A stretch of 64,000 nucleotides of DNA, taken from Galaxea fascicularis. Its lineage: Eukaryota > Cnidaria > Anthozoa > Scleractinia > Euphylliidae. The notes under the pieces are model-generated. The model made no database searches. It was not told the origin of the DNA and saw nothing but the letters and a program-made list of their open reading frames with translations. The translations under genes were made by a program, and so were the position numbers. Shown here piece after piece: positions 20,800 to 34,300 of this stretch; position 1 is the first letter of the stretch, and every line of letters begins with the position of its first letter. Where the stretch lies: contig OX419344.1 in the NCBI GenBank assembly GCA_948470475.1, positions 19,300,725 to 19,364,724 of the forward strand. The letters are read 5' to 3'.

Positions 20800-23700
20800 G
20801 TAAGGGGAAGACTTATCGTTTACGAGCTCTCACGCTTCGATCGAGGACTTGAGCCTCGTGCCTACTTCGTGTTGAATATTCTGTTGTTTATTTCTCCAAG
20901 GTGCAACAATGGAACTCCGGAACGTGCTTTAGACAGTACAATGACTGGTACTATACAGGGAACGTCGCTCGGTCGAAAGGTAACTTAACTGTAGTGGGAA
21001 AATGGGTAGGACCTTGCTTGACCCAAACCGCCGCGCCATCGTGAGTGAGATCATGTGCTTTTGTGAATTCCATAACATTGATGCAATTGGAAGTCAGTCT
21101 TGTGTAATTTAAGTGCGATAGAATGGGTAGACTGCTCGACTACGCTTTCACGACCAGGAACACATGTCTGAACCGAAAGCGAAACTCACATCCCGTCGTG
21201 TGTCGACGTGTGTTTGTAGGTCGTAAGAAGGGTGATGTTGGTTGACATTGTATAAAACAGTGTTTAACTACTATAAATGCACTCTGTGCTTTAGTGTAGC
21301 GTGTGTCAGTCACCATATTCGCTTGTAGACATCTGTGTGTTATACACACGCCCTTCGAAGAACGATATAAAAATGCAAAAGGTACGCGTTGCAACCTTTT
21401 GACCTGAAGCCATTCTAGAGAGCATCGTTCGTGTACGGTTCGCTTTTACGATGCTCCACTGCTTCTAACGCGCCTTTTCAAGAAAATTTAATCTCTCGAG
21501 GTGTTTGTCTTCACTAGAATGACGAATAACAGTTTAAACGTAGTCAAATTAGTGACGAACTCGGACGTAAGTTGGGGAAAGTGTTCGACGTTCCCTCTAT
21601 GCCCACAGAGCTCACGAATACGAGTATTCGATAAACAGTTGTGCGCTTTATCTTCGCGTATTAATATTCATCATTGCTGTAATCAAAACTTGTATCGTCT
21701 CTCGAATACAGGGCCATTTTGTTTGTGTTTTATGACGTTTTTATTCAAGAAATCTCCCGGACGCTTCCAATGAGCTCGCTCCAGGTCTAACGCCATCTTA
21801 ACCTGCAACGTTCGATCGCGGATCGGAAATCTTTGTATTTAGTTGACCGCCAACTGATTTAATCTCTTGTTGTTTGTCGTTCAAACGATCATTCCTGTTC
21901 AGCTTAGAGAAAGGGTAATTCTCGACTTTTCCATCCTCTATCAAATTGCGTCTGGAAGTCGTACAACTCGATTCAATCAAACTCTGGCAGTATCACTCCA
22001 TATGTGCAGTGCTTACAAATCGCCTCGTTCGGCTTCCGACTCCTACCTTCATAACTGCGACTTTACGAAATGACTTCTCCGTTCAGTCGTAAGGTCCCTA
22101 TGATGAGCACTATTCTTTCATTCTCTACGGCGAGACGTTAGGTGTAAAGCCACGAAGTGAAGATCCATCGGACGTCTACCCGTCTGCCTTGAGATTTCCT
22201 ACGGTAGGGAGGCAACCCTTGGAATGGGACAAAGACTGAATTTGATCGGGAAGTGTGTTTCGATCAGATCACATTGTTAAAATAGTGTGGTCAGCAGATT
22301 TTAATGAAACAGCCTTTCGGTGAAATGCCTGTATTCCGAAAGCCTTCTTGTCTGAGATACGTAGCTTTAGATGAGTTAAAAAACTCTGTTGTCGACGGAA
22401 CGATCATGAGACTCCAGTCCCGGAATTCTAGCTTGTGGTGTCTAGGGACGCAATGAGGATTTCATATACGTTACTTGTTGTCTTTAGAGAGGCATAAACA
22501 TCGGCCCGTTGTTTTCGAGTCCTTAAGTGTTTTATACTACTTAAAATTGTGGTTCAAATGGAAGTAACGGAAGCCCTAGCCTTGAGAGATGTAGGTTTAA
22601 AAATAAACGAAAATTGTGTTTCATAGATAAACTTCCTTTACTGGGCTTTTACAGTCTTATACACTCAAACGGTTATCATAGCAGACAAATAATTCTTAAC
22701 GGTAAAACTACAGATGTAGTCTCCACTTTTCGTCCTATGTCTTCTTTCAGAGAATTATTATGTTTCGACAGATGTATTTACTCTCGATTTACATTTATAC
22801 CAAGTCCTCTGAGTTGGTCTGCTTCCCATGACAGCTAATCTAATGATTTAATGACGTTTTTCGTTCCGATTTAAGTGATCGTCTGTTAGAGGAATCTGTG
22901 TTGCTTTGTATTTAAACGCCACAATTTTTAACTCTTTAAACTCTAAGATCAAAACTGAAATCCTCATTTGTTACCTCTGTAAGAGTAATGGGGAGACATT
23001 GTTAAAATATCAAGTAAATTCACCTTGTGGGATAAATTCTCGTGACCACACTGTTTTATAATTCGTAGATATTACAAGGAGAAATTTGATGCTGATCACT
23101 CCTAGGTTTTAAAGTGTTAAACCTCTCGCTATCAAAGGTCAAAATATTACTGTGAAAGTTGTTGTGCTTTAGTAGGGTTTTGTTTATATCTCCACAAAGG
23201 CTTCAACAGTCGGTAAAACTGACTTTTAAGGGTGAAGTTTCAGCATCATGAAGAAACTTCCCGTGGTGTTGCTTATGCAATAGATAGACAGGTGTTTCTA
23301 CTTGGGCCCACTCTTATGGATTTGTATGGTCAGGTAGTTGGTGCTGACGTAAGGAAGACGTAAGCATTCTGTTTTGTTACATGCAAGTGCGTAAAACTAT
23401 TTCTTAGCCAATTTAAATTGTTGTTAATCTCGTTACTAAGGCCCCCTTCAGTTATCGGTAGTTAAACCTTTAAACTCTATGATCAAAATTTAAATTCTCA
23501 TTTGTTGTCCTACATATTTCCTGTAGAAGTAAAAGGGAGAAATTGTCAAAGTATCAAGCAAATTCATCTCAGTTGTGTGACCTGTCCTTAATTCTCGTGA
23601 TCACGCTGTTTTATAAATCGTTGATATTACAAGACAAGCATGATGCTTTTTGGATTTAAAACGTTCAATTCTCGTGACCACTCTGTTTTATAAATTGTTG

Positions 23701-26700
23701 ATATTACAAAGAGAAATTTCTGGTGATCACTTTTAGGGTTTAATTAATAGCAGAGCCCGGTAGCCCCTGCGGACTTACTTTGCCTTTGGGCGACCAGGAA
23801 ATACCGGTTTTTGCACCAAACTTTTACAGCCTTGGTTGTCTTTTGCGATCGCAAACGCGGAAGCTGAACTTGTTAGGAATGACAAAAGATAGATATCTCA
23901 AATTTATTGAAGTTAGTCTTGCCATTACCAACAATTTCAATTGCAGGACTTGCGAGCTTTAATGAGGCACGCAAAAAGGAAAAATGCTGTATGAAAACCA
24001 GATTGGGGGAAGCATGGCTCGTTGAAAAGTGTTTTGGTTAGGAAAAGCTGACATGACAGAGGCCAGTAGGCCAGTGTGTTTAAAAGTTAGTCTCGAGTCC
24101 TGGCACTTGAGAATTTATCAACGAGTAAAATAGCAAAGTAACAAAGTACTCAGTGAAGTACTGCATGGTACTGAGTTTCTATTTTCGTTGTGATACTTGA
24201 GATGACCAGGTTGGCTTTCAAGAAGACTGAAGTAGGCTTGATACGTGTTTTACTCGTTCATGTTCAAGACAAGGTGGTGACTTGGTCACTATCGTTTTTA
24301 ACGTTTTTTAGTTGATATTGATACCTCTGCTCATTTACAAATTGCTTCTGGAAAGGCGAGGTATTAAAATGAATTTAGTAGGGAAAGCGAGCCATGCCTA
24401 ATTTAAGCGGTGAGGTGATGTTGAAATGGGGAATCAGTGGCAGTTAAATCACGTGCACAACTCTTTCAATGGGGCGAGGAGAAGCAGTCTATTGGAAGGG
24501 GGTGAGGTCGGGTGGGGGGCGTGGAAAGGTGGAGGGGGGCAGTGTCAGGCGTCTATTTTGAAGTGAAGACACCATTAATCAATCAACATTTGTGGATGCA
24601 ATATGATCGTTCAGTATCAAATTTGCAGGGCTATTAGCATTGACGTAAACGGCCAGTTTTGTGCAATGTATGAAGAAAACAAAATGACGATGATTAAGCT
24701 CGATAACGAAATGTTCAAGACGGAATGATTAGCATATCACAACTTTTGGAGTTGCAAATGTACATTATCTGTAACATTGTGTATCACGGTTGGGATATTT
24801 ATGATGGAGATGCTGAGTGACTCGGGGTATTCTTGGCTATGCATTGGGACTTGCCTGCTATAAATTTCTACCAGTACCCAACTTTTCGTCATTTCTATCG
24901 GTTACCTCTCGAAATTAATGAACAGAGAGACGCTGAGAAAGATACAGTAGCTTCCATACGAGCAGTGATGGTGATTATCTATAGTTAAAAAAGTTTAAAA
25001 TTTGATGACCGTTCTTCTCTGTTCTCTGTTGGGATTACTTTTCGGAAAGGGAAGACTAAGAAGAGCATGGTCTGCGAGTGGTTTGGCCACGGGCGATCGT
25101 ACAGTACAGAAGCATTTCTTATTAATTATCATATTATCAACGATAAATATTACATTTTTGTCATTCAAATGCTGTATCTATGGTTGTAATGCCCCCTATA
25201 GTGTTATTCAGCCTTTGTCTGTCTTTTATTATCGGAATTCAATTAAATACTAGGCGCTAAATGTCATGTATCTGTGACAAACTGTAAGAGGTAAAGTAAA
25301 CATAGAGACGCAGCACCTGCCTGTCAAGGATTTATTGGTTGTTCAAAGCGACAAATTTGAATAACGGACAGAAACTGTGTGAAGGGGAAGTTTCTGACTC
25401 TAATTTGTGTGGCCCTGAGCGGATATTACACAATTGCCGGGTGAAGATCATTGCGTGACAGTTAATAACGTTTTTTAGTTGTTGAGGAAGGCCTTCCGTC
25501 GAACACTTGGGTCCGGGGTTCCCTCCCCGATAAAAGGGGCTTGAGTGCGGGCTCATCTCCTGAAGCAGAGGCTAGGATTCGAGCCTTCAGTTGTACCCTA
25601 AAGGAAGTATTAGTTCTACTTATCTTACAACCATTTAACGGGAAAAGACTAGGATACCTTTCCCGCAAATCTTTTGCATGGTTATGCATACCTTCTCCGA
25701 ATCAAGCTCAACTCAAGCTCGCCTTTTCTTTGAGAGGAAACGTATCAGAGTAATGCATGTGTAATTAATATGGCACCACACTGAAGGATTCCCAAGACTA
25801 GAGGCGCTGCGGGTACTTGAGGTGCTGTGCTTACAATGTACTTGAAATGCTTTACTTACTTGAGAGTGTATCAGACTAATCTGTGAGTGTGACTATATGG
25901 CGTATTGACATGAAGTGTAAGGCCACTTCACTTGTTCGCTCGATTCTTCGCTCCTTTGATTCCTGTTAAACAATTTTGTACATCCGCTGAGCATTGCGTA
26001 ACGTTTGGCATATACTTCGCTTATGAAATAACCTGATTTTCTCACAATGAAACTTTTCAACTAAAATCACGGTCATGTAAGCGGCCAAATGATTTACAGA
26101 AGAGTTCGGAACTTGCTTTTCATAATTTTGTGTGGGATAAATGCGGAACAGATATGTTTAGTAGACGGCTGTTACATGTGACCCAACAAAAACTTTGTCA
26201 TGCGTGGTAACGTTTTCTAACAAATAAATCGAAACGATATACCCACGAGTGGCTTATAATTCATTTTCCGTGTTTAGTGGCCCATAGCCAGTTTGATTCC
26301 CCTCAGCTCGGATACGTGAGCGGAAATGCAGAAATTATGCAAATCCACCATTTCCGCGTTACGCGCCTTCCCTACTCACAGAAATCAGTGTGCGTTCTTA
26401 TTCTTAATGGACAAGCGGGAACCAGGATATAACGTAACGAGGCGCTTGCTTATCAGGGTATTGTGTTTTGTTTCAGAGTGCTGCTGAACCAGACTTGGTA
26501 AGCATTTTGGATATGGTGAGTTGTAGCAAGTGCCCGGATGTACCTGCTGCAAATGGCAGTTATTCAGTTGAGCAAAGGTGAGGCGTAATGTTATAAAGGC
26601 CCCCGCAAACGAGGAAACGTTGCGGAAACATTGTTTCCCGAAATATTTATTGGGTGCGCAAACGAGCAGGAAGCAAAAAATTGTTTTGCTTTCTTGCTGC

Positions 26701-29700
26701 GCGAGCGAAGAAACATTTACCGAGGAAGCTAAGCAAACTGTTTCTGAAAATCTTCAGAAACATTTTTGCTTCCGCAACAAATGTTGCGTGTGCGTGCGAA
26801 CGGGGAAACCACGACAATGTTTCCTCGTTTGCGGAGGTCTTAACTTGATGACAGTATCTTCAATCGCGACATTGCTCAACTACTTTTTTCTTGCGTTTTT
26901 ATCGCGATAGTGGCGGCTAACTTTGAGTTTGAAATAACTGTGGTCAAGGCAAAGGAAATTTGTCCAGATAAACAAGGTGTTCAAGTAGTTCACACGAGTA
27001 AACTATCTCGAAGAAGAAACTAAACTTGGATGGCGTTACTGCTGTGGTTTGCTAGACGCCAGAAATCACTCAAAAGCATCATGTTTGGTTGGCCCAACTG
27101 TGTTGAGTTTCTTCAAATAACAACACCCTAAACGTTCTAATTTAGTGCCCTTGTCTTGAAATCATTTGAAATTACTGAAGTTAGTACATCGAGCCGTAGA
27201 ATCTTTGTCTGGAGCATGGCGTAGACTTTGCTATAACTCTAAAGACTCTAAGGGCTCTAAGCGTGGATTTTTGTTAGAGGTTGTTTTTTTTTTGTTAAGT
27301 TTGAATCCGTATCTACCCTTTCTTTCGTGAACACGACTAGATCATTATTTTTGCGGATTCTTTTTGGATACAGACGTGCTCCAGCTATTCGAAGTGTGCT
27401 ATATTAGCGTGACAAGTTAAAATCAAGGATCTTTTCTTCCTATTGATTACGAGGGTTAAAAACGCAATCCAAGAAATGAGATTATTATTGTTATAATTAA
27501 TAATATTAACCTAACAAACCATTTTGAGAATTACATCGTAATTTTTGCTGGAACAGCTCTTTGTTGTCACGCGTCAGTTATGTTTCGCTCGCTGGACGGC
27601 GTGACATGTTGCGTTACGCCAAACCGTCACGCTACGTGTGAATGTAGTTAAGTGCCTTACATCACGTTTTATTGACAGAAACCATAGAGAGGCCGAGGAA
27701 CACATTGCAGTAGTTGGTGAGACGTTCGTCATGTTAAAAGAAAAGACTTATTAACTTAATCCCGAGCTGGTTTTCCTTGCTTATCACTAAAGGGCAAACC
27801 GTGTTTGTTATCTATTCCGGACACAGAAGTCATTCCCTTGCGTTTCGTGTTGTTTTCAACGTTCTTGAAATCTGAATTTTAATGTGACGTGATATGAGAT
27901 TAATGACTTGGTGCGGCTTGTTAGCAAATCAAATACACGTTAATTTATTTCCATGAATATTTGCCAAGGACCTCACCTGACATTTGTTTTCACTGTTAGA
28001 ATGGTAAGTGGTTTGGAGTATGCTAACTGGGGATCGTAAAATTATTGGCTAGAAACAATCTCATGAGTTTTTGCGTCAAAGATTACCCATCTTCTTTAGT
28101 CTCTTTCTCACCGTATTATACTAATATTCTACGATCATTGCACAGCTGTTATAATCTTCGAATTTAAAACATTATTTTCGTTCATCATGGTGGGGTATAT
28201 CGCAAGTTATCTTTCAAACGTTATTTGCTTTTGAATATCGCTTTTCGGTTTTTCCCCTCAGGCAATATCAAAGAACACATGTATGACGTGACTAAAGTAA
28301 TTCATGCAGCTTGAGCGTTAATTATTCAGCTCGTCAATAATTAATTTTGTGATTTCTCAACAGCTGTCAATGTAAATAACAGCGAGCAAAAAGAGACGCC
28401 AGTTGCAAGGCAAGAACGCTCCATCTTCGAACACATCAACAATAATTTTCGACCCTCTGTCATTATTTCTCAATCTAATGGTCGCGAGAATGGTCCAAGC
28501 GAAAATGGGGTTCATAAAACCACTGGTGAGACGACTGTCTTGTCCAACCTCGATTGTTTACCCTCGGAAGGAACGAAACGAAATGTTGAAACGTCAGGTA
28601 AGTTCTTGTAGTTTCGATATTCCGCGTTCGTCTTACCTATTTCCCCACTTTCGGAGGTTTCCAAAGAATCAAATCCACAAAGTTTTAAGTGAAAGTCTGA
28701 AACTCTCAACATCTTCAATTTAAACTTGTAACATTTTAAAATTTTATATATTCGTATGTTCGTATGCTATGATATTTAGTCAGTTGTAATATCGGCGTCG
28801 CCTTGTTTGTGAGAGAGGAATCAATACAATTGGAATATTTCGGTGACAACCGCTGTTGTTTTAAAAATTCAGTGTAAATTTCGACAGAAAATACTAAAGC
28901 GCTGAAGTCTAAATTTCTAGACTACTGCTTTACATGTATAGTGTCATTTTTCAGTGAGAATACCTTATGTTTCTCTGCCACTACAGAATATATACTCGGC
29001 AAGATCTATGCTACACTTGAACTAGACGTCTAGTTGGTACTGAGTTATATCTCAAATTCGGGGAAAAAGATACGTGGAACTGTTCGTGTATAAGCAGTGA
29101 TAAATCCTGTTCAGATTAGGTTCACCTTTGGACAGCAGGAGTTTAGGTATCAACTCTGTCGAAATCAAATCAGTCCAGCTCATTTAGACTATCTGAATGC
29201 CAATTTAGGCCCTACGACTTTTCCTGCGACTGTCGTATGCTGTTTGTGTAGAGCTCCCGCTGCTCACATCAAGCCAAAGAAAAAAAAATCGTATACAACT
29301 TTCGTTATTTAACATTGCTTTCACCTGTCGCCCGGTTTTAAAACTGGCTGAAATCCCATACGATTTTGCGTGTTGCCCGGCAAGGGACGATATGTATCGT
29401 GCCCTTATCGAAAGCTTATTACGTACAACAAAGTCGTGCCCTTCAGGTGAGATGGAGAAAGGAAATTTCACCGTTCTGTGCTGACGTTTTCCTTAAGGCT
29501 ATGGACTCCGGTCGGAAACCAAAATAAACGACACACGAGCATAGCCGTGCTTTAAGGCATTATGTATAAATACGACTGATGCGTTTAGTTTAGGGCCCTA
29601 AGTTACACATATAACGACAACTACAACCTTGCTAGGAATATCTTCTTCATAGAACTTTCTCAAGCGGATGAATGGCTGCTGTATATTACCACATTTGTCT

Positions 29701-31305
29701 CAAAAGTTATACGCTTTCCTGAACAAGTGGCACCAGCAATTTCAAGCATCGTAAGACCGTTTGAGAACAGTTAAGAAATGTTGGCGCACTGCGATTTATT
29801 TTGCCATTGTGGTCAATCCCTTATACCATGATATAAGCATGTAGATCCTCCTTAGTATTCTGTATATATTTTGTATGAGGCTCTGTGGGGGGACTTTTTT
29901 CAAACATCCTGGTATATCATGCTCTTTAGTGACTTGTTTGTGTGAATATGTATGATGGACACTGATGCTTTTAGATTTCATCCATAGAGCCAAATGTTAG
30001 TATCACTTTGTTACAGCACAAAAACATCACCACAGGAAAGCACTGCTCAGTAGCTTTCATTTGAATGGTCACACTAAAGAGTTTCATCGAGAGACCTAAA
30101 CTGAGGACCATCTCGTATGGCAAAATAAGCAGCACCAAAGGAAAGAACTGTTTAGCAGCTTTCACTTCAATGGGCCATATTCGTATTCTCGGTATTGAAC
30201 TGGATCTAGCATGAAGTGGAGGCTCTTGCGGGGGAATACATTTACGTGTGAAAAGATTCCCCCGCAAGAGCCTCCACTTCATGCTAGATCCAGTTCAATA
30301 CCGAGAATACGAATATGGCCTATTGTCACACGTTCATTATACCGAACAATAGTTACTGCTCAGAACTTTTCATTTGATTGGTCACCTTGAGCCCACAATG
30401 CAGCGAACCATATTTGTCCTTTGACTTCCACTCTCAACTTGTTAACCCATAAATATATGTTATTCACCGGCCGGGAGGTCCGTATTGGGAAAAACTGTGC
30501 CCTCTGTCTCGAGTACGGCCCGAGACAGAGGGCACAGTTTTTTCCCAATACGGACCGACAAAGGCCGCTGAATAACATTTTTATTTATTTCTAAATTCTA
30601 TTTTTAGAAGGTAAGAGAAACTATCAAGAAAAATTTGGAAAAGTCATGTTTTTATTTTACACATTGTCTCATCAACGTGTCAACAAATGTACAATAAAAT
30701 GAATTGGTCAGGAATATTTTTACACTGTGTGAAGTTTCGCTTTCAAAAGTCAACAAAGTTGAACAATAACACTGCTCTATTGCAAAAAACAGTTAAGACA
30801 AATTGAAACTTCGCTCTTTCAATAGACCATTTTACAGTTGTGGCTGAGTTACCTGGCCTATGAATGGAAGCGAGGCTGAGGGTGACCTTGTTTTGATACA
30901 AACCTTTCTGTTTTTCTTATGTAAATGCAGACTAGTTAGCATTACAACAACATGATTTACATGATAAAAGCAGTGAGGTCTCTATCAAAACAAGGTCACC
31001 GGTAACCTCGCTGCCATTTATAGGCCAGGTCACTGAGCGAACAACTGTAAAATGGCCTATTCGCAACTTCACTCTGCGCTTAGCGTAGTTGGTTACCATG
31101 ACCGTGGTCAGGAGATAGGAAAATACTGCCCGCTCCCGGAACCAATCAGATTGCAGAATTCTCAGGATACCGCCCGCTCACGTTCAAAGAAATAAATAAT
31201 ACCCATTATTATTCATTCAAAATATTTCCCCGTTTCTGATTGGTTAAAACCACACACATAATTCACCATAACTAGCTGCTGTTCACCAAATTTGGAAAGA
31301 AACTT

Positions 31306-31337
<32 letters not shown>

Positions 31338-34300
31338 ACCCGCTGCAGATTATTGAGCCGATGACGTCAAAAGTGCAGCCCGCTGCAAATTATTGAACCG
31401 TTGACCGAAAAAAACTGAGGACGAAATTGAGTTATTTTATTTTAGGTCTACAAATTTTTGGAGGGTGCGAAATTGTTAAAAATAAAGCTCATTTCTCCTT
31501 TAAGAGTTTGAAAATATTTTGAGTGAATAATAAAGGAATTTTTTCCCTCCTCGACCTGCAGAATTCTTCATATCCTACTCAGCCTCATTCAATAATTGCT
31601 AAATATCAACATTTGTATTCTCCTAACACGTCTCACTTATTTTGTACGTTACATGTAGGGAGAATTTGTATAGATGTTAACTCAACTGATCCCTGGTGAC
31701 CATTTCCTGTAAATTCATGCCCTGTATGCTTGACGAAATAGTGACATGGTAAGGAGAGGATAGATCGTGGTCACCATTGGGAACTAAAGGGTCAACATAC
31801 CAATTATTCATTTGAAAGCTACTAGTCAGTACTTGTAACATGAGTCTGCAGATGGAATTATAAATATTGAATAATGAAATGAAAGCTGGTGAGAGCGTAT
31901 CATCCAGTGGCAATGTTCAAATCTGAAAATCCAAGCTGTGAAACAGCTGCTACTTGTGATAAACTATTGAACACTTTCCTTATCCAAACTGAATGTGTTT
32001 TATTTTATTTTCCTTTGCCTTTAGACAACACCGAAGGCGAGAAAAATATATTTGAACGTGTTAGGATAAACTCGTACATCGACAGCTTGGCACAACAAAC
32101 ATCATTCACTAAAGAAGGAAACGGGGGATTTCCTTTCTCCGATAAACTCCGGCAGCTAACTACAATAAACAAAGAAACCGGCAAAATGTCGACGTCGGTA
32201 CATCCTTTGAGAACAGGCTATGACGCCGTGACTTCTGGTCGTACATTTCAACAGCTTGCGCCAACGAGCGGACCGCATTCTAGACCAGCAGGAAATGTAG
32301 TTTCGGCGAGAATTGTTAATGGTCAGCTCCAGTCCCTTGGAACTCAAGTTATTGCTCCGCAAGAGGTATCTCATGTGGACGCGAACGTAATATTTCCTTC
32401 AGTTACTCCAATAAAGTATGCAAACCCAGCCTCAACGTCTTCGAATATCAATAATTCAAATCCAAATCAGGATGTTTTGCCTGGGTTTAACGCGGTGGAC
32501 GGAAACACAGTTGTTAAAAACAACGGTGTAATTGAGGCGAACTCGACAATTATTCAACCAAACGCGGTGGCAAAACTTAAACGCATAGCATCTGAGAAAC
32601 CGAGTGGAGAGCATGCGCAATCGAATTTGGTGCCAACTCACCTGGTTGGCCCTTTTATAAGTACCGGTCCTCCTCCTCCAAATTCCTACGTTGCCGCTGT
32701 CAGAACTACGCATGGCCAAGCCTTACACAATGGCTTGCAGCTATCGGCGTACCCATCACAATTACAAGCTGTACATTCACCACTTAAGAGACATACATCT
32801 CCTGCAGGATTCCAGCTGGTGCTGCCAGTGCTTACCCCACCATCTCCTGTGGTTAACCGAATAATTTTGCCACAGCCAACAGCTGTAGAGAGGAACGTTG
32901 TATCGACGGATAAACAACTCAATTTGGTTTGCGGAGAAAGACTCGTAGCGTCGCCTGATTTACCAGAGAGAGTATTCCGACCTGTCTCTCCTGCCAGGGT
33001 AGGATTTTATACCAATGCCTCTCCGCGTGTAAGTCAAGAACGTGTTCTATTTCAGGCGCGTAGTCGACATCATAGTTCGCCGTTAGGCGCTCGTCGATCC
33101 ATTTTTACTAGAAAGACTGATATTGACAGAAGGGGCTCGGTGGAGGAGGAACTCGCAGATCAGTCTTATGAATGCGCCTTGCGTGAGTCAGCAAACAGTC
33201 CCGACATTGAAAGGTATCTACGCTGTGAGTCTCCTATGACCGTTCTGAGCTCACCGAATTTCAAATCAAACACTTGTTCAGGTGAATGTTATTCTATGGA
33301 ATCATGTGATAGTCATGTTGATTCAATAGCGGTCTGTCATGGAGAATGTGAAGACATCGCCATTGCAAGTCAACCTGCAGAAAGATGCGAAGATTTTTCT
33401 ACGCCTAAATCGCCTGAAAGGATGTTTTTGGGTGAAAGTGATAAGAGTGCGGAAGCTAGCAAGCGGAAACTCAACAGTGCGATGGTGCGTCGTCTGGAGC
33501 CCAGACTCCCCTCGCCTGTGCGCGAACATAACGGAGGGGACTTGTACCGAGACCCCAGCCAGTTGACTCGCGAAGAAAGAGCGCTTCAAAGAGCCATGAT
33601 GCAGTTTAGTGAAATGGAAATGAAGGAGAAAGCCAAACAAACTAACAAGAAGGTCTCGTTTAAGAGGCGTCTTAGAAAGCGCGGCAAGGTAATGTATTAT
33701 GCCCCTTGCTGCCCTGATGATTCATGAAATAAGTCTTTACCCTGATCTGACTAGCCTCCCACGCAGTCGTATTTCAACTCCTTCCCACGAACGTCTGCTT
33801 ACCCTAAAGCAACATTCCTTTCCCGTAGCTTAGCCAATCACATTTTACCTGCTGAATTCTGGAAAGTGACATCACCCTCACAACAAGAAACAACGGACTT
33901 CAATCGAGCGGTTAGCACTGTCTGCGTGCTCTATATTGAAAATTTCACATTTAACTCACTTCCATTTGGCTGCAATCCAGGAATTCGACAAAGGGAAGAG
34001 CAATTTGCCTACTGGGTATGGTGTTTATTTATGATATTGTTAGCGGGGGGTGGGCGCGGGGGCGGGGAGTGGCGGAGCAAATTGCCTCCGCTTCATAATA
34101 AATTTCACACGCACAGAAAATATGGTGCAGTCAAGGTCACAGTCATTACAAGAAGTCCCAGTGATTTTATAGCTGGGCTGATACTTGCTCTATGTAGCCG
34201 CGGGTAGTCGGTCTAAAATGTAAGCGCTCCATGTAATCGGGCTCTTAGTGGTTGCCAATTACCCCAAAAGAGTAGAACACTGTGCACATTTGAATTTTAA

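Larger units (their letters stand above)
28598..32024. other. BCOR intron 3 (3.4 kb), rich in foldbacks
   Basis: No gene. It contains three separate inverted-repeat elements within 900 bp (30173-30320, 30459-30577, 30820-31064), a 40-bp tandem with CRE motifs (31312-31407) and an inverted dispersed element (31588-31840). Confidence 0.75.

Noticed and set aside
31889..32024. N-terminal extension of the large BCOR exon frame starting at 31889
   Set aside because: A strong TTTGCCTTTAG acceptor at 32024 in phase with exon 3 explains the exon; the upstream part is intron that happens to be open.
33689..33727. Stop at 33725 as the end of a one-exon gene
   Set aside because: The AAG|GTAATG donor at 33688 leads in phase through 20 more exons to unmistakable BCOR ankyrin and PUFD domains.
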